Shown piece by piece: positions 55,089 to 64,000 of a stretch of 64,000 nucleotides of DNA. The stretch spans positions 1,379,301 through 1,443,300 of the forward strand of contig NZ_LT984804.1 in assembly GCF_900250115.1 (NCBI RefSeq), read 5' to 3'. How positions within the stretch are numbered: position 1 is the stretch's first letter; every line of letters starts with the position of its first letter. The translations under genes were made by a program, and so were the position numbers. Source of the DNA: Cupriavidus taiwanensis. GTDB lineage: Bacteria; Pseudomonadota; Gammaproteobacteria; Burkholderiales; Burkholderiaceae. Below the pieces are notes generated by a model. The model was not told where the DNA came from. It worked only from the letters and a program-made list of their open reading frames with translations, and searched no databases.

Positions 55089-56600
55089 TCAGTCGTCCTC
55101 GGACAATCGAATACCCTTGCGGCGGAGGACGGTCGGTACCAATAGGATCAGCACCGTCGCCGCAAGCAGGCTTGCTGCGATGGGTTGACTCAGGAAAACC
55201 AGCCAGTCTCCCTGGCTGATGGACAGCGCATTGCGAAGCTGTTTCTCGGCCATCGGGCCGAGGATCATGCCGACGATGACGGGCGCGACCGGGAAGTCCA
55301 AGCGCCGCATCAGTACGCCCCCCCACCCAATGGCCAGCATGAGCAGCAAGTCGAACCAGGACTGCCGCATGCCATAGACGCCGATCGAGGCAAACAGCAG
55401 GATTCCTGCATATAGGAAGGGCCTCGGAATGGAGAGCAGCTTTACCCAGAGACTCACCAGTGGCAAATTCAGCACGAGCAAGATGACGTTGCCGACGTAC
55501 AGAGACGCAATCAGCCCCCATACCAGTTCTGGTGAGTTCTGGAATAGCAGTGGGCCCGGCTGCAGGTTGTAGTTTTGAAAGGCGGCAAGCAGGATTGCCG
55601 CGGTTGCCGACGTTGGAATGCCAAGTGTCAAGAGCGGAACAAGCGAGCCGGTGGCCGTTGCGTTGTTGGCCGCCTCAGGTCCCGCTACTCCCTCAATAGC
55701 CCCACAGCCCTTGTTCGCAGCGAATTCAGCAGGGGCTTTTGACAGACGCTTTTCGAGCGCATACGAAAGGAAGGTGGGGATCTCGGCGCCACCTGCAGGG
55801 ATCGATCCGAAGGGAAAGCCAATGAGTGTGCCGCGTAGCCATGCGGGGGCAGATCGACGCCAATCGTCACGGCTCATCCAGAGCGAGGTCATTCTGTTCA
55901 TGGAGGCGTCGCCGCTTGCGGGATACAGCAATGCATACAGGGACTCGGCGACAGCGAACAGACCTACCGCCACCAGGACGACTTCGATTCCATCGACGAG
56001 TTCGGGAACCCCGAAGGTGTAGCGCGCCAGCCCCGAAATGGAGTCCATGCCAATCAGGCCGATCGACAGCCCGAGGCCAAGACTGGCAAGGCCGCGCAGC
56101 ATTGAGGCTCCCAGTACCGCTGAAACAGTGGTGAAGGCCAGGACAAGGATGGCAAAGTACTCGGCTGGGCCAAAGCGCAAGGCAAACTCGGCCACAAACG
56201 GCGAGAACAGGGTCAGCCCCACAGTCGCCAGCGTGCCGGCGAAGAACGAGCCGATCGCCGCGGTGGAAAGAGCCGGTCCCGCTCGGCCATTTTTTGCCAT
56301 TAAGTTCCCTTCCATCGCGGTAACCATGGAAGCGGATTCGCCCGGCGTATTCAGCAGAATGGAGGTCGTCGAGCCTCCAAACATCGCCCCATAGTAGATA
56401 CCCGCGAACATGATTAGGGCGCTGGTGGGCTCCAGTTGCGCCGTGACAGGGAGGAGCATGGCTACAGTCAACGCAGGGCCAATGCCAGGGAGGACGCCGA
56501 CGGCAGTGCCTAGCAGGCAGCCAACAAAGCCCCATAGCAGGTTCATTGGGACGAGCGCCGCCCCGAAGCCCTGGAGAAGGGCATTCCACAGATCATTCAT
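55089..56600 (-). CDS. tctA: Tripartite tricarboxylate transporter large subunit TctA
   Basis: Main membrane subunit of a tripartite tricarboxylate transporter, 503 residues. It starts at [18 protein letters not shown]; no strong ribosome site is visible. About 12 hydrophobic segments, with the family signature [40 protein letters not shown], and the repeat-related [20 protein letters not shown]. It uses an ion gradient to take up carboxylates delivered by a TctC receptor. It lies between tctB and the porin gene. Confidence 0.92.
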   Translation of the reverse strand: MNDLWNALLQGFGAALVPMNLLWGFVGCLLGTAVGVLPGIGPALTVAMLLPVTAQLEPTSALIMFAGIYYGAMFGGSTTSILLNTPGESASMVTAMEGNLMAKNGRAGPALSTAAIGSFFAGTLATVGLTLFSPFVAEFALRFGPAEYFAILVLAFTTVSAVLGASMLRGLASLGLGLSIGLIGMDSISGLARYTFGVPELVDGIEVVLVAVGLFAVAESLYALLYPASGDASMNRMTSLWMSRDDWRRSAPAWLRGTLIGFPFGSIPAGGAEIPTFLSYALEKRLSKAPAEFAANKGCGAIEGVAGPEAANNATATGSLVPLLTLGIPTSATAAILLAAFQNYNLQPGPLLFQNSPELVWGLIASLYVGNVILLVLNLPLVSLWVKLLSIPRPFLYAGILLFASIGVYGMRQSWFDLLLMLAIGWGGVLMRRLDFPVAPVIVGMILGPMAEKQLRNALSISQGDWLVFLSQPIAASLLAATVLILLVPTVLRRKGIRLSEDD

Positions 56601-56647
56601 GATGGTTGGCGGCCAGTGAGGGGGGCGCCAGCCCCATAGGTGGACGG

Positions 56648-57136
56648 CTAGATCCAGTGATTGAAAAGGCGTGGCAGTGAGATGCCGAGCCCGTTGGCGA
56701 ATCCCCAATACACCGGCAGCGAGATGGCCAGCGCGACCACACAATTCCGGAGCCACATCCCGCTGCCGAAGCCGCGCGCACAGAGGACAAATAGAAGGCT
56801 AGCTGCCAACACAAAGCCAACGCGCTCGATCAGCAGTGCGTCCAGCAGCACGGCGGCAGACACCCAGGCTGCACCAGCGCGAGCATCACGAGTGGCCGGT
56901 TCGGATCCTTCAGGTTCGTCCAGGTTCCTCAGTCCTCCGGTCAGGGCCTGCAGCACTATCCCGGCGGAAACGACGCCGAGGAACAGCGCCACAGCGAACG
57001 GAAAGACACTGGTTCCCATGACCGAGTAACCCGAGTCCGCCGGGAAGCGTGCCGCGCCCATTGCAAGGCCGCCAGCAATACCGGCGAGGCCCAAGCCGAG
57101 CGCGAGGTGACGATAATTTGGCTGCGCGCAGGCCAT
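56648..57136 (-). CDS. tctB: Tripartite tricarboxylate transporter small subunit TctB
   Basis: Small membrane subunit of 162 residues with four hydrophobic segments ([59 protein letters not shown], and [20 protein letters not shown]). The typical TctB 'FP...lGlvGiav' type pattern appears as [12 protein letters not shown]. It lies between tctC and tctA. Confidence 0.88.
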   Translation of the reverse strand: MACAQPNYRHLALGLGLAGIAGGLAMGAARFPADSGYSVMGTSVFPFAVALFLGVVSAGIVLQALTGGLRNLDEPEGSEPATRDARAGAAWVSAAVLLDALLIERVGFVLAASLLFVLCARGFGSGMWLRNCVVALAISLPVYWGFANGLGISLPRLFNHWI

Positions 57137-57137
57137 G

Positions 57138-58094
57138 TCACTTCAACCCGACGTCGGCAAGGATAGTCCGAAGGCGCGCATGCTCGCTCTCGACAAACTT
57201 GCCGAAGGCCTCGCCAGTAATGACTTCAGCCGTCCACTGGTTGGCTTTGACTGTATCCTGCCAAATCTTTGTCTTGGTTGCCGCCACCACGGCGTCGGCA
57301 AGGGCTTTCTGTTGTTCCGGTTTAAGTCCTGGCGCGCCATAGACGCCCCGCCAATTTCCGATCACGACGTTCACTCGCTGTTCCTTCAGCGTAGGTGTCT
57401 GGACACCTGCCAAGCGCTCAGGGGATGTCACGGCGAGTGCGCGCATCTGCCCCGATTCAATGTACTTGGCGAGTTCGGAGTAGCCGCCAGTGATAACTGA
57501 GATATGGCCGCCGAGCATCGCGGCTGTGCCTTCACCGCCGCCGCCAAATGGTATGTAGTTGATCTTGTTGCTGGGAACGCCGATTGTGCGGGCCAGTTCT
57601 GCTACGCCAATATGGTCAGTGGAGCCTTTCGAGCCGCCACCCCACTTGACAGAGGCAGGGTCCTTCTTGAAGGCCGCCATCAGGTCGGCCAAGTTCCTGA
57701 ATTGCGACGCTTTGTTGACCGCTATGACGTTGTACTCGGTGAACAACTTGGCAATGGGCGTTGCATTCGCAAGCGTAATGGGCGGGTTGTTCTGTACCAC
57801 CCCGGTGACCATGATGGCGCCCATGATACAGATCGCATTGGGATCGCTTTTGCTGCTGTTCACGAACTGAGCGAGTCCCAATGTCCCACCGGCTCCAGGC
57901 TTGTTCTCGTACGTTGCTCCCTTTGCTTGGCCAGATTCCTGCAAGGCTTTGCCCAAGGTTCTGGCAGTTTGGTCGTACCCTCCGCCCGGCGATCCCGGGA
58001 CCATGATCTTTGCCGTATCCATCGCCGAGGCGACGCTGACGGTAACTAAACAAAGTACGCCGACGGCCCGCACCGCAATTGTTCTAAACATCAT
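57138..58094 (-). CDS. tctC: Bug/TctC receptor of the tctCBA operon
   Basis: Periplasmic receptor of 318 residues. Of two adjacent ATG codons the first (58094) is used, since GGGGAGAC is eight bases upstream. A signal peptide ends at SVASA. Ligand-site features: KIMVPGSPGGGYDQTARTLG, YENKPGAGGTLGLAQFV, VKWGGGSKGSTDHIGVAELA, and YIPFGGGGEGTAAMLGGHI, which follow the TctC rather than the broader Bug pattern. Its stop is one base before tctB begins, so the genes form one operon. Confidence 0.9.
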   Translation of the reverse strand: MMFRTIAVRAVGVLCLVTVSVASAMDTAKIMVPGSPGGGYDQTARTLGKALQESGQAKGATYENKPGAGGTLGLAQFVNSSKSDPNAICIMGAIMVTGVVQNNPPITLANATPIAKLFTEYNVIAVNKASQFRNLADLMAAFKKDPASVKWGGGSKGSTDHIGVAELARTIGVPSNKINYIPFGGGGEGTAAMLGGHISVITGGYSELAKYIESGQMRALAVTSPERLAGVQTPTLKEQRVNVVIGNWRGVYGAPGLKPEQQKALADAVVAATKTKIWQDTVKANQWTAEVITGEAFGKFVESEHARLRTILADVGLK

Positions 58095-58534
58095 CTTAAG
58101 TCTCCCCATTAAGCATTCTATTAAAACAAAGTGCAATGCAGGTCGAATCTCGGGCAAACTGGGCATCCGCGTTGATGGTCAGGTTTCCAGGAGGTCGCTC
58201 ACAATGCGATTTGTGATTATGTAATGCATACCGCCCACTTGCAATGAATGGGAGGGCAGGGATAACCCGAGGGAAGTGGTGTAAGCCGAAGCTCGCCAGT
58301 TGGCGCCCGCACAGGAGCGGAACGTATGACCAGCCAAGGGAGGTAGCGAACTTGGGGAAAACCATTATTTGACACATAGTCAAATAATGTTGATTATTGT
58401 TATGGTCTCAAATAATTCTGCGTCGGCATAGAAGTTTTGCCGCATGGCAGCTGTGCTGCTTACCAATACGAGACCGCATGCCCCGCAAGACGCCAAGAAT
58501 CCTCGGCGGGGTCTTTCCCATCATCGGAGGAGCC
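58095..58534. other. Divergent intergenic region between tctC and second porin
   Basis: 440 bp containing promoters for both directions. The clear signal is a perfect inverted repeat (58364-58388), plus a TCTCAAATAATTC half-site near 58407-58419. No gene is supported. Confidence 0.5.
58364..58388. promoter_or_regulatory. Inverted-repeat operator upstream of second porin
   Basis: Arms ATTATTTGAC and GTCAAATAAT are perfect complements around ACATA. The inner geometry TTTGA-N7-TCAAA recurs at 59709-59725, where ACCATTATTTGACAC is the shared left half. The symmetrical form suggests a MarR, GntR or TetR dimer; no such gene lies next to it. Confidence 0.6.
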
Positions 58535-59599
58535 ATGAAGAAATACCTGCCCATCGCGGGCGCCATGCTCGCGGCGGCGGCCACGCACGCCCATGCCCAA
58601 TCGTCGATCACGCTCTACGGCGTCGCGGATATCGGTATTGAGTACTTAAACCATGTGCCCGATGCAACAAGACAAGGTGAAGACTTGTTCCGCATGACGT
58701 CTGGCAATATCGCTGGCAGTCGCTGGGGCATGCGCGGTGTCGAAGACCTTGGCGGCGGTTTGAAGGGTGTGTTTGTGCTGGAAGGTGGCATGGTGCTGGA
58801 CTCCGGTATGGCGTCGCAGGGCGGGCGGCTTTTCGGGCGCAAGGCATACGTTGGGCTGGACAGCGGCACGTTCGGTCAGTTCACGATGGGGCGTCACCAC
58901 AACCTGATGTTCGACCTCATCATCACCTATGACCCGATGTACTTCGCACCAAAGTATTCGGCCTTCAGTCATGACACGTGGCTTGCGGGACGGGTCGACA
59001 ATGCAGCCAAGTACACGGGGAAGTTCGGCGGCCTGACAATCGCGGGTCTTTACAGCTTCGGGGTCGATTCGACAGTACCGAATGGCTCGGAGGTACCTGG
59101 AAACAGTCGGGTCGGCCGCGACATGAGCGCCGGCTTCAGCTACCAGGCTGGCAAGTTCCGATTCGGCGGGGTCTACGATCAACTTAATGGCAACTCAGCC
59201 GCTAAGGCGGGCCTCACCGAGCGACGCTATGTCGGCGCGGCGTCAGTGGAGGTCGGCCCCGTGACGGCGTACCTCGGCTACCGCCGCCTGGTCAGCCAGC
59301 TCGTGACGTCGATGACCCGCACGGATCTGATGTGGGCAGGCGCAAACTGGAGCCTCGCGCCAAGCTTTGCATTGACCGCGGCGGTGTACAAGACCAACGA
59401 CAGGACCTCACCGAAGGATCCCATCTCGTTCGTGCTGTCAGCCGACTACCGGTTGTCAAAACGTACCGATGCCTATGTGACGGCGTCCTACACAAAGAAC
59501 AAGGGCGGATCTGCGCTGGGCGCGAACGGCTATGACGGTTCGGTGATACCCGGCGCAAACCAGATTGGTGCCGTCATCGGCATGCGGCACAACTTCTAA
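58535..59599 (+). CDS. Gram-negative porin, second copy type
   Basis: Outer-membrane porin of 354 residues. The start MKKYLPIAGAMLAAAATHAH follows CGGAGG; upstream extension of the frame is a shadow. Signal peptide ends near HAHA before QSSITLYGVADIGIEYLNH. SRWGMRGVEDLGGGLKGVFV and terminal GMRHNF are typical. It differs clearly from the porin at 53951. It shares an operator with the next cluster, so it likely admits that pathway's aromatic acid. A strong terminator follows. Confidence 0.9.
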   Translation: MKKYLPIAGAMLAAAATHAHAQSSITLYGVADIGIEYLNHVPDATRQGEDLFRMTSGNIAGSRWGMRGVEDLGGGLKGVFVLEGGMVLDSGMASQGGRLFGRKAYVGLDSGTFGQFTMGRHHNLMFDLIITYDPMYFAPKYSAFSHDTWLAGRVDNAAKYTGKFGGLTIAGLYSFGVDSTVPNGSEVPGNSRVGRDMSAGFSYQAGKFRFGGVYDQLNGNSAAKAGLTERRYVGAASVEVGPVTAYLGYRRLVSQLVTSMTRTDLMWAGANWSLAPSFALTAAVYKTNDRTSPKDPISFVLSADYRLSKRTDAYVTASYTKNKGGSALGANGYDGSVIPGANQIGAVIGMRHNF

Positions 59600-59639
59600 G
59601 CGGGCTTCATCTTCTGTGCGGCATCGCCGTGCCTTGGTA

Positions 59640-59668
59640 GCACGCGCCAGAAGGCGCGTGCTTTTTTT
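59640..59668 (+). terminator. Rho-independent terminator of porin gene
   Basis: GCACGCGCC / GGCGCGTGC form a 9-bp stem with loop AGAA, followed directly by seven T. Confidence 0.9.
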
Positions 59669-59704
59669 GCGCCATTGCATGGAGGCGGCGAAACAGCGTT
59701 TACC

Positions 59705-59729
59705 ATTATTTGACACCATATCAAATTAC
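59705..59729. promoter_or_regulatory. Second inverted-repeat operator, upstream of acyl-CoA pathway genes
   Basis: ATTATTTGA-CACCATA-TCAAATTAC is an imperfect version of the repeat at 58364-58388, with the same TTTGA-N7-TCAAA core. It is about 45 bp before the GTG start of the hydrolase gene. Confidence 0.55.
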
Positions 59730-59772
59730 TTTTACATTATTGAGACGGTAGCATTTATCAAGAGGAGACATC

Positions 59773-61026
59773 GTGACAGAGCAAGAGAAGCCAACGGTGA
59801 CAGCGGGCATGCGGGGTGCATCATGGGACGCCCGATTGATGTCCCGGCCTTATCAAATGGTGCCCTATGCACTTGGGACAGCCGATGGCCAACGCACGCT
59901 TGGTTTCCTGTTCACGGTCACCGGGAAGGAAAAAACCGTCGTCTCCCTGATGCACCCCAGGGAAATGGCCATCACCCATTACCTGGTGCCATTCGTGCTG
60001 GACGCCGGCTGCGCCTGCTGGGTCCAGGGTCCGCGCTCGATCGGCAACGACCTGCGCCTGGAGCATGAAATTGCCTTGCTCGACGTAGCCGCCGGCATGA
60101 CCCACTTGCGTGAGCTGGGCTACGAGCGCATCGTGCTGCTAGGCAACTCCGGCGGCGCGGGGCTGTATGCCTTTTACAACCAGCAGTCGCAAGCTGCCCC
60201 TGAGCAGCGCATCGCTCGCACGCCTGGCGGCCGCCCGACCAGCCTGGCCGAAGCCCGGATGCCTGTGGTGGATGGGATGATCCTGGTTTCGCCGCACCCC
60301 GGCCAGGGCAAATTGCTGATGAGCGGCCTCGACCCTTCCGTGGTTGACGAGGACGACCCCATGCAAACCGACCCGTCGCTCGACCCGTTCTCGGCCGCCA
60401 ACGGCTTCGACGCTGGCGCCGGGCGCGGCAGCTATGCGCCGGACTTCATCAAACGCTATCGGGAAGCACAGGAACAGCGCGTGGCCCGCATCGACAGCCG
60501 CGCCCGCGCTCTTCTCAAGGACAAGCACGAAGCGCGGCAGCGCATCAAGGCCGGCAGCGGCACCGCAGCAGACCGCCGTGTGGCCGCGCATGCCCCGATC
60601 TTCCAGGTCTGGCGCACCGATGCCGACCTGCGCTCATGGGACATCTCGCTCGACCCGTCCGACCGCAAGACCGGTTCGCTATGGGGCAAGGACCCATTTG
60701 TATCGAACTGGGGCAGTGTTGGCTTTGGCCGCGTGGTCACGCCGGAGTCGTGGCTGTCGACGTGGTCTGGACTGTCGTCGAATGCCGCGCTCGACAAGAC
60801 CCTCGACGCACTGCACCAGCCCACGCTGCTGCTGGAGTACACCGGCGACCAGTGCACCTTCCCGTCTGACATCGAAGCGATCTACCAACAGATCCCGAGC
60901 GCGCGCAAGCAGCACCTGCGTGTGCGCGGCAACCACCACGGCATGGCGCTGAGCCGGGACGAGGAGCCGGGCCAGCGGATCGCCGGGCGTCATATCGTTG
61001 CCTGGCTGCGCGAGCACATGGGCTAG
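59773..61026 (+). CDS. Alpha/beta-hydrolase-like serine hydrolase of aromatic pathway
   Basis: Serine hydrolase-fold protein of 417 residues. The GTG start is set by AGAGGAG seven bases upstream. A nucleophile elbow is visible in RIVLLGNSGGAGLYAF (S126), an acid candidate in EYTGDQCTFPSD, and a histidine near the end in VRGNHHGMALS. The position ahead of a CoA ligase and two oxygenases suggests a thioesterase or ring-cleavage-product hydrolase. No close named family is recognised. Confidence 0.72.
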   Translation: MTEQEKPTVTAGMRGASWDARLMSRPYQMVPYALGTADGQRTLGFLFTVTGKEKTVVSLMHPREMAITHYLVPFVLDAGCACWVQGPRSIGNDLRLEHEIALLDVAAGMTHLRELGYERIVLLGNSGGAGLYAFYNQQSQAAPEQRIARTPGGRPTSLAEARMPVVDGMILVSPHPGQGKLLMSGLDPSVVDEDDPMQTDPSLDPFSAANGFDAGAGRGSYAPDFIKRYREAQEQRVARIDSRARALLKDKHEARQRIKAGSGTAADRRVAAHAPIFQVWRTDADLRSWDISLDPSDRKTGSLWGKDPFVSNWGSVGFGRVVTPESWLSTWSGLSSNAALDKTLDALHQPTLLLEYTGDQCTFPSDIEAIYQQIPSARKQHLRVRGNHHGMALSRDEEPGQRIAGRHIVAWLREHMG

Positions 61027-61114
61027 CCGGCGAGCATCCACCAGGGCCAGCGCGCGGTCGCCCCCCGACATCAACGCACGCGGCCCCGACCATCGACAAA
61101 AAGGGTAGAGACAC

Positions 61115-62806
61115 ATGTTGCAGAACTACACCGTCCGTCCGCCGCAGCTGCTAGAGGGCGTCAGGTATCCAGACGAAGACAGGCTGCGCCGCTATGTCGC
61201 CGAAGGCGTGCTGACCGGCGAATCCCTGGCAGGCGCATTTCGCGAATCGTTCGAACGCCATGCCGACCGCGTGGCCCTGGCGGGCCCCGAAGGCGAGTTG
61301 ACCTATCGCCAGCTCGACGAGCAGACCGACCGCCTGGCCGCCGCATTGCTGGCGCTGGGCCTAAAGCCGCTGGACCGCGCCGTGTTCCAGTGCGGCAACT
61401 GCAACGAACTGCTGCTGGCGTTCTTCGCCTGCCTGAAGGCCGGCATCATTCCGCTGTGCTCGCTGCAGGCGTTCCGCAAGCTGGAGATCGGCTACCTGGG
61501 CAACCTGTGCGAAGCGCGGCTGCACCTGGTGCAGGGTGACGATCCCAAGTTCGACGATGTCGCTTTCGCCGAAGCGATGCAGGCCGAGGTGCCGAGCTTT
61601 GCCCATATCCTGCAGGCCCGCGGCGAGCGCCGTGGCAAGGCAGTGCTGCTGGCTGACCTGGTAAGGGAGATGCCGCTCGCTCGGGCGCGCGAACTGCTCG
61701 CCGGCGTGCGGCATGATCCCTTCCAGGTGGCGGTGTTTCAGCTTTCCGGCGGCACTACCGGCGTGCCCAAGATCATCCCGCGCTTTCAGAGCGAGTACCT
61801 GTACAACATGCGCGCGGTGGCCGCCTGTAACGGCTACACGCGGGAAGACGTGCTGTTCTTCCCCACGCCGTACATGCACAACCTCAATATGGGCTGCTTT
61901 TTCGGCCCGTTCCTGCTGACCGGCGCGACCGTGACCGTGACGCCCGACATCGGCGAGGAGAACCTGCAGCGACTGGTGCGCGACTACCGCCCGACGTGGT
62001 TCGGCGTCGCCGGCCCGATCCTGACGCGGATCGCGCCGGAGCTGGCCAAGGCCGGCGCGGCCGAGCGCGCGCACCGCAACTTCATCGCGCCGAAGAACGC
62101 AGCGGGGCTGACGCGGCTGACCGGCTCGCCGACGCACCACATCTTCGGCATGACCGAGGGCGTGATCATGTTTGCGCGCCGCGACGACCCGCAGGAAATC
62201 CGCGATACCTCGGTCGGCAGCCCGGTGTCCGAGTATGACGAAGTGAAGATCGTCCATCCCGGCACCGAAGAGCCGGTCGCCGACGGCGAGGCCGGCGAGG
62301 CGCTGTTCCGCGGCCCGTACACGATCCGCGGCTACTACAAGTCCGAGAAGGAAGACATAACGCGCTTTACTGCCGATGGCTTCTACCGCTCCGGCGACCT
62401 GATGTCGTCGCGCGTGGTCGGCGGGCGCCGCTACTACTTCTTCTGCGGCCGCATCAAGGATGTGGTCGACCGCGGTGGCGAGAAAATCAATGCGGAAGAG
62501 CTGGAGAACGTGATTAACCAGCATCCGGCGGTATTGGCTTCGGCCGTTGTCGGCATGCCCGATCGCATCTACGGCGAGCGCGTGTGCGCGTTCATCGTAC
62601 CCAAGCCGCCTGCCACCAGCCTGTCCCTTCCGCAGCTGACCGAATACCTGCAGCAGGCTGGCCTGGCCAAGTTCAAGTGGCCGGAGCGTGTCGAAGTGAT
62701 TAGCGAATTTCCGCTGACCGCATCGGGCAAGCTCAGCAAGGCTCTACTGCGCCAGCAGATCACGCAGACCCTCGAGGCCGAGGCGGCCCGTGGCAACACC
62801 AACTAA
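61115..62806 (+). CDS. Aromatic acid:AMP/CoA ligase (EntE-like)
   Basis: Adenylate-forming enzyme of 563 residues that activates an aryl acid. P-loop-like motif LSGGTTGVPKIIPR, FGMTEGV (A5), YRSGDLMSSR (A7), and GRIKDVVDRGGEKINAEELE (A8) are intact, as is the C-terminal lysine in LTASGKLSKALLR. The N-terminal layout resembles 2,3-dihydroxybenzoate-AMP ligase EntE and salicylyl-CoA ligases. With the following FAD hydroxylase this points to a salicylate- or anthranilate-like CoA route; that is inference. Confidence 0.85.
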   Translation: MLQNYTVRPPQLLEGVRYPDEDRLRRYVAEGVLTGESLAGAFRESFERHADRVALAGPEGELTYRQLDEQTDRLAAALLALGLKPLDRAVFQCGNCNELLLAFFACLKAGIIPLCSLQAFRKLEIGYLGNLCEARLHLVQGDDPKFDDVAFAEAMQAEVPSFAHILQARGERRGKAVLLADLVREMPLARARELLAGVRHDPFQVAVFQLSGGTTGVPKIIPRFQSEYLYNMRAVAACNGYTREDVLFFPTPYMHNLNMGCFFGPFLLTGATVTVTPDIGEENLQRLVRDYRPTWFGVAGPILTRIAPELAKAGAAERAHRNFIAPKNAAGLTRLTGSPTHHIFGMTEGVIMFARRDDPQEIRDTSVGSPVSEYDEVKIVHPGTEEPVADGEAGEALFRGPYTIRGYYKSEKEDITRFTADGFYRSGDLMSSRVVGGRRYYFFCGRIKDVVDRGGEKINAEELENVINQHPAVLASAVVGMPDRIYGERVCAFIVPKPPATSLSLPQLTEYLQQAGLAKFKWPERVEVISEFPLTASGKLSKALLRQQITQTLEAEAARGNTN

Positions 62807-62816
62807 GGGAAGTGAG

Positions 62817-63698
62817 ATGACCCAAGCGACGACCCAAGTGACGACCATTGCCGCAGCGCCTTCCGTGCAGCTGCATGGCGTGCACCATACCGCGCGCCCG
62901 ACCTGGAAGCTGGCCGAGACCGTGCACTTCTACCGCGATCTGCTCGGCCTGCCGCTGGTGCATGCGATCTCCGCCAAGGGCTGGGGTCCGGACAACCATG
63001 CGGACTTCCTGCACTTCTTCTTCGACAGCGGCAACGGCAGCACCATCGCCTTCTTCTACTACATCGGTACCGAACGCCCCGACTGGCTGACCGTGCGCGA
63101 GCACTACCAGGACCGCGCCACGCACACCGCCTGGCGCGTGCGCGATGAGGCCGAACTGCTGATGTGGCGCCAGCGCGTCGAAGCGGTTGGCATCCCGCTG
63201 CGCTACCAGATCCGGCACGAGGTGATCGAATCGATCTACTTTAACGACCCCAACGGGTATCCGATCGAGATCACCTGGCAGGTGCGTCCGTTCAGCGGGT
63301 CCGATGCCGACGATGCCCGGCTGACCATTGAGGCCGCCATCGAGCTGGAGAACGCCGGCAAGGATGGCGCGCCGTTCAGCTCGATCGAACCGGTGTGGCA
63401 GCGCAAGGCCGCGCTGATCGACAAGACCGCGCCGGCGGGCAAGGCTTCAGTGTTCGTGCTCGACGTTCCCGAGTTTTCTGCGCTGCTCGACGTGGCCGGC
63501 AAGATCGAAGGGTACGCCACCACGCCGCTCGGCAACGGCTACGTGCGCATCGACGGCAACCCCGGCATCCGCTTCGGCCGCAAGGCGCTCGGCTTCAAAC
63601 CGGCGGTCTGGTACGGCGCGCTGACGGGAGGGCTGGCAGGGCGCATCGAACAGTTCGACATGGATGCATTGGTCATCGCCCCGGGAGAAGCCAAATGA
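62817..63698 (+). CDS. VOC-family dioxygenase
   Basis: Protein of 293 residues with one well-formed VOC domain (residues about 18-160) and a divergent second half. Iron ligands are suggested by LHGVHHTARPTWKLAETVHF (N-terminal His), DRATHTAWRV and YPIEITWQV (Glu). Start follows AAGGGAAG. It likely cleaves or rearranges the dihydroxylated intermediate of the pathway. It overlaps the next gene by ATGA, so they are co-translated. Confidence 0.78.
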   Translation: MTQATTQVTTIAAAPSVQLHGVHHTARPTWKLAETVHFYRDLLGLPLVHAISAKGWGPDNHADFLHFFFDSGNGSTIAFFYYIGTERPDWLTVREHYQDRATHTAWRVRDEAELLMWRQRVEAVGIPLRYQIRHEVIESIYFNDPNGYPIEITWQVRPFSGSDADDARLTIEAAIELENAGKDGAPFSSIEPVWQRKAALIDKTAPAGKASVFVLDVPEFSALLDVAGKIEGYATTPLGNGYVRIDGNPGIRFGRKALGFKPAVWYGALTGGLAGRIEQFDMDALVIAPGEAK

Positions 63699-64000
63699 AG
63701 ATCGCCATTATCGGGGGCGGCCCGTCCGGGCTGTTCCTGTCGATCCTGCTGAAGGAACGGCTTGCCGATGTCGACATCGATATCTACGAGCAGAATCCGG
63801 AAGACGCCACCTTCGGTTTCGGCGTGGTGCTGGCAGATACCGGACTGTCCAACTTGCGCGCGGCTTCGCCGGCAGTGGTCGATGAACTGGCGCGTGCGAT
63901 GCGTTTCAGCGATCGCCACTCCATCGTCAGCCACGAGCATCTGATCACGATGAAGCGTCCCGGCGCGGGCGGCGGCGCGATCCCGCGCATCCGGCTGCTG
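63695..64000 (+). CDS. FAD-dependent hydroxylase, salicylyl-CoA/anthraniloyl-CoA type (5' part only)
   Basis: First 102 codons of a flavoprotein; the frame is open to the window's right edge. The FAD-binding fold MKIAIIGGGPSGLFLSILLK is followed by IDIYEQNPEDATFGFGVVLA, which is characteristic of hydroxylases acting on aryl-CoA thioesters (salicylyl-CoA 5-hydroxylase, 2-aminobenzoyl-CoA monooxygenase). The aryl-acid ligase two genes upstream would make the CoA substrate. Confidence 0.8.
   Translation, partial: MKIAIIGGGPSGLFLSILLKERLADVDIDIYEQNPEDATFGFGVVLADTGLSNLRAASPAVVDELARAMRFSDRHSIVSHEHLITMKRPGAGGGAIPRIRLL

Noticed and set aside
1..64000. CRISPR arrays, tRNA or rRNA genes
   Set aside because: Looked for regular short repeats and clover-leaf or rRNA sequence while reading; none seen.

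Overview
The window is high-GC DNA of a betaproteobacterium, most likely Cupriavidus or a close Burkholderiaceae relative. I infer this from the many Bug-type (TctC) receptors, the tcuABC/tcuR arrangement, Gram-negative porins of the Burkholderiales type, DUF3422, and several aromatic and carboxylate catabolic operons. No rRNA, tRNA or CRISPR array was seen.

Layout. 1-2730 (minus): phnCDE phosphonate ABC importer with a Pho-box-like promoter; phnE runs off the left edge. 2926-4119 (plus): class C beta-lactamase. 4166-4667 and 13604-14100: two copies of a ~500-bp non-coding repeat in direct orientation. Between them lies a module rich in extracytoplasmic proteins: a DUF305 protein, a YVTN beta-propeller, a large lipoprotein, a Cache-domain histidine kinase with a NarL-type regulator, a twin-arginine lipoprotein PLP enzyme and an exported RidA protein. 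14358-18982: tricarballylate/citrate oxidation (tcuA, tcuB), a Bug receptor and a LysR regulator. 19178-21737: DUF3422 protein and another LysR regulator.

21820-30290 is a low-GC island. It holds a decayed ISNCY-type insertion sequence, nearly 2 kb of mostly gene-free DNA, and a four-gene Tn7/Tn5053-like transposition operon (small TnsA-position protein, DDE transposase, AAA+ ATPase, TniQ). Transposon ends were not located.

30291-42266: regulators and an eight-gene, translationally coupled meta-cleavage operon (C-C hydrolase, FAD monooxygenase, extradiol dioxygenase, second FAD monooxygenase, mhpD, mhpF, mhpE, amidohydrolase). The mhpE aldolase appears to have lost about 48 internal residues, including its metal-binding HxH motif. 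An outer-membrane channel remnant follows. 43617-49720: cupin, CitMHS transporter, Ldh-type dehydrogenase, ABM monooxygenase, aldehyde dehydrogenase and lactonase in one operon. 50101-53540 (minus): NDH-2, a GntR regulator with two winged-helix segments, and a Bug receptor. Palindromes with the core TGATCA sit at promoters of the cupin operon, NDH-2 and the Bug receptor, suggesting one small regulon. 53951-58094 (minus): tctC-tctB-tctA tripartite transporter with a porin. 58535-64000 (plus): a second porin and the start of an aromatic acyl-CoA pathway (serine hydrolase, CoA ligase, VOC dioxygenase, FAD hydroxylase running off the right edge). The porin and the pathway share an inverted-repeat operator, TTTGA-N7-TCAAA.
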